Positions 62,938 through 64,000 of a stretch of DNA of 64,000 bases are shown here, piece after piece. The number at the start of each line of letters is the position of its first letter. Within the stretch, counting starts at the first letter, position 1. Made by a program: the position numbers and the translations under genes. Below the pieces are notes generated by a model. The model did not search any database. It was not told where the DNA came from and saw only the letters and a program-made list of their open reading frames with translations. Source of the DNA: Phyllobacteriaceae bacterium (GTDB taxonomy: Bacteria > Pseudomonadota > Alphaproteobacteria > Rhizobiales > Rhizobiaceae); assembly GCA_024742765.1 (NCBI GenBank), contig JANSXT010000004.1, positions 62,001 to 126,000 of the forward strand, in the 5' to 3' direction.

Positions 62938-63485
62938 GCCGCACCCTTGCGCGCCAACATCTGCTCGGGCGGCAGATGCCGCCAGATATCGGCGTTGAAA
63001 TCGAAAACGCGAACATTCCGGCGTTCCAAGGTCGCGCCCAGATTGCGTGCCACCTTCTGGGAGGCATGATTGTCCGGGTCGATCACGCTGATCGCCGTGT
63101 CCCAACCCAGTTCGTCATAGGCAAAGCGCAGCGCGGCGCCTGCCGCTTCCACGGCATAACCTTTGCCCTGCGCCGGCCGCGCCAGCGTGTATCCGACCTC
63201 ACGTTCGGGCCAGCCGGGCGGGTCGAGCAGTCCGCAATGCCCGATGCAAGCGTCCGATTGCTTCTCCGCGATGCAGAAATAGCCATAACCTTGCAGAACC
63301 CAGCTTCCCGCCATCGCGGCAAACGATTTCCACGCCTTGAAGCCGGATTCGGGTCCGCCCGTGTAGCGCATGACGTGCGGATCGGCCTTGTAGGCCGCAA
63401 CGGCGTCGAAATCGCGCAGCTCGAAACCGCGCAGGCGAAGCCGTTCGGTCTCGATGACCGGGATGTCGATAGCGCCGTAGGTCAC
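62934..63485 (-). CDS. RimJ/RimL-type GNAT acetyltransferase
   Basis: A 183-residue acetyltransferase: IETERLRLRGFELRDFDAVA near the N-terminus, acetyl-CoA-binding loop in ARPAQGKGYAVEAAGAAL, and AISVIDPDNHASQKVARNLG. The family modifies ribosomal protein N-termini or other amines; the substrate is unclear. GTG start 63485 overlaps the ffh stop (GTGA), and its stop overlaps the chorismate mutase start, so all three are coupled. Confidence 0.88.
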   Translation of the reverse strand: MTYGAIDIPVIETERLRLRGFELRDFDAVAAYKADPHVMRYTGGPESGFKAWKSFAAMAGSWVLQGYGYFCIAEKQSDACIGHCGLLDPPGWPEREVGYTLARPAQGKGYAVEAAGAALRFAYDELGWDTAISVIDPDNHASQKVARNLGATLERRNVRVFDFNADIWRHLPPEQMLARKGAA

Positions 63486-64000
63486 TTCTTCGGCCCTTTC
63501 GGAAGACCCGGCAGCGAGGGACCACCAAGGCCGGGCAGTTTCGGCCCGCCCAGGCCCGGCAGGCCGCCGCCGGGCACGCCCGGCGCGCCAAGGCCAAGCT
63601 GTTCGGCCTGCTTTTGTAGCTTCTTGAGCTCTTTCTCGCTCATCTGCGAGGGATCGGGCATGCCGCCCATACCACCGGGCATGCCGCCCGGCAGGCCCAT
63701 CTTGCCGGCCATGCCGCCCATCAGCTTGTCCATCATGCCGCCGCCCTTCTTGCCCTTCATGGACTTCATCATGTCGGCCATCTGGCGGTGCATCTTCAAA
63801 AGCTTGTTGATCTCGGCGGCATTGGTGCCCGAGCCCGCCGCGATGCGCTTCTTGCGTGAGTGTTTCAAAAGGTCCGGCTGGGCGCGCTCCCTGGGGGTCA
63901 TGGATGAGATGATGGCAAGCTGACGGCCGAACATCTTGTCGTCCATGCCGGCGGCGGCCATTTGGTCCTTCATCTTGCCCATGCCGGGCATCATGCCCAT
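63482..64000 (-). CDS. ffh: Signal recognition particle protein Ffh, C-terminal part (cut by window edge)
   Basis: 172 residues of the M domain: MGMMPGMGKMKDQ, IISSMTPRERAQPDLLKHSR and RKKRIAAGSGT with the SRP RNA-binding helices, then a Met/Gly/Pro-rich tail (LPGGMPGGMGGMPDPSQM, GLPGLGGPKLPGLGGPSLPG). The GTPase domain lies beyond the window. Ffh with 4.5S RNA targets membrane proteins to the translocon. It is the upstream gene of the coupled set ffh-GNAT-chorismate mutase-rpsP. Confidence 0.96.
   Translation of the reverse strand: MGMMPGMGKMKDQMAAAGMDDKMFGRQLAIISSMTPRERAQPDLLKHSRKKRIAAGSGTNAAEINKLLKMHRQMADMMKSMKGKKGGGMMDKLMGGMAGKMGLPGGMPGGMGGMPDPSQMSEKELKKLQKQAEQLGLGAPGVPGGGLPGLGGPKLPGLGGPSLPGLPKGPKK

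Overview
The window looks like a chromosomal segment of a GC-rich alphaproteobacterium, most likely of the order Hyphomicrobiales (Rhizobiales). The support is the gene order priA - small membrane protein - atpHAGDC with no F0 genes attached, the mdh-sucCD-sucAB-lpd block, a SAM-II riboswitch before metA, a very large NAD-glutamate dehydrogenase, a PhaR/PhbAB polyhydroxyalkanoate block, a CarD/RpoH pair, and CpdR. Nearly all of it is housekeeping sequence. I see no insertion sequence, prophage, CRISPR array, tRNA or rRNA gene. Genus cannot be fixed from this sequence alone.

Layout. 1-6.2 kb: start of a tyrosine-phosphatase-like gene, exported MsrA, a lysophospholipid acyltransferase, an SDR, a transaldolase/fructose-6-phosphate aldolase, PriA and a small membrane protein. 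6.4-11.6 kb: the F1 ATP synthase operon atpHAGDC, with an extra 62-residue two-helix membrane protein between atpD and atpC. 12.1-13.6 kb: SAM-II riboswitch, terminator, metA (acetyl type) and a GNAT gene. 13.6-21.6 kb: UMF1-type MFS transporter, NAD-GDH, and a three-gene overlapping set (small membrane protein, pdxY, exported NTF2-like protein). 21.6-24.5 kb: phaR divergent from phbAB. 24.5-31.2 kb: ABC-F ATPase, glycine-zipper lipoprotein, thiamine pyrophosphokinase, and a TPP riboswitch with thiBPQ. 31.3-39.3 kb: M48 lipoprotein, TIGR02302 protein, lysA, lptM, argH and tlpA. The last two are divergent and share a CATG at their start codons. 39.3-39.9 kb: a 590-bp gene-free stretch dense in repeated motifs, the least ordinary sequence in the window. 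39.9-46.0 kb: Suv3-like helicase, S4 protein, 7Fe ferredoxin, carD behind a structured leader, rpoH. 46.0-49.4 kb: cpdR, hpt, a DUF3426-like protein, a small exported protein, a MipA/OmpV protein and a DUF2867 protein. 49.4-59.3 kb (minus strand): TCA-cycle block mdh, an unknown exported protein, sucC, a small membrane protein, sucD, sucA, sucB, lpdA. 59.6-64.0 kb (minus strand): VOC protein, zapE, an Omp19/Inh lipoprotein, rpsP, chorismate mutase, GNAT, and the C-terminal part of ffh.

Many genes are translationally coupled by ATGA, GTGA or TGATG overlaps: metA-GNAT, orf-pdxY-NTF2, thiP-thiQ, helicase-S4, orf-sucD, zapE-VOC, ffh-GNAT-chorismate mutase. Two metabolic operons carry textbook riboswitches whose expression platforms can be read by eye: transcription termination for metA, and Shine-Dalgarno sequestration for thiB. 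No clearly new multi-gene system was found. The best leads are the motif-dense intergenic region, the two small membrane proteins embedded in the atp and suc operons, and the long hairpin upstream of carD.
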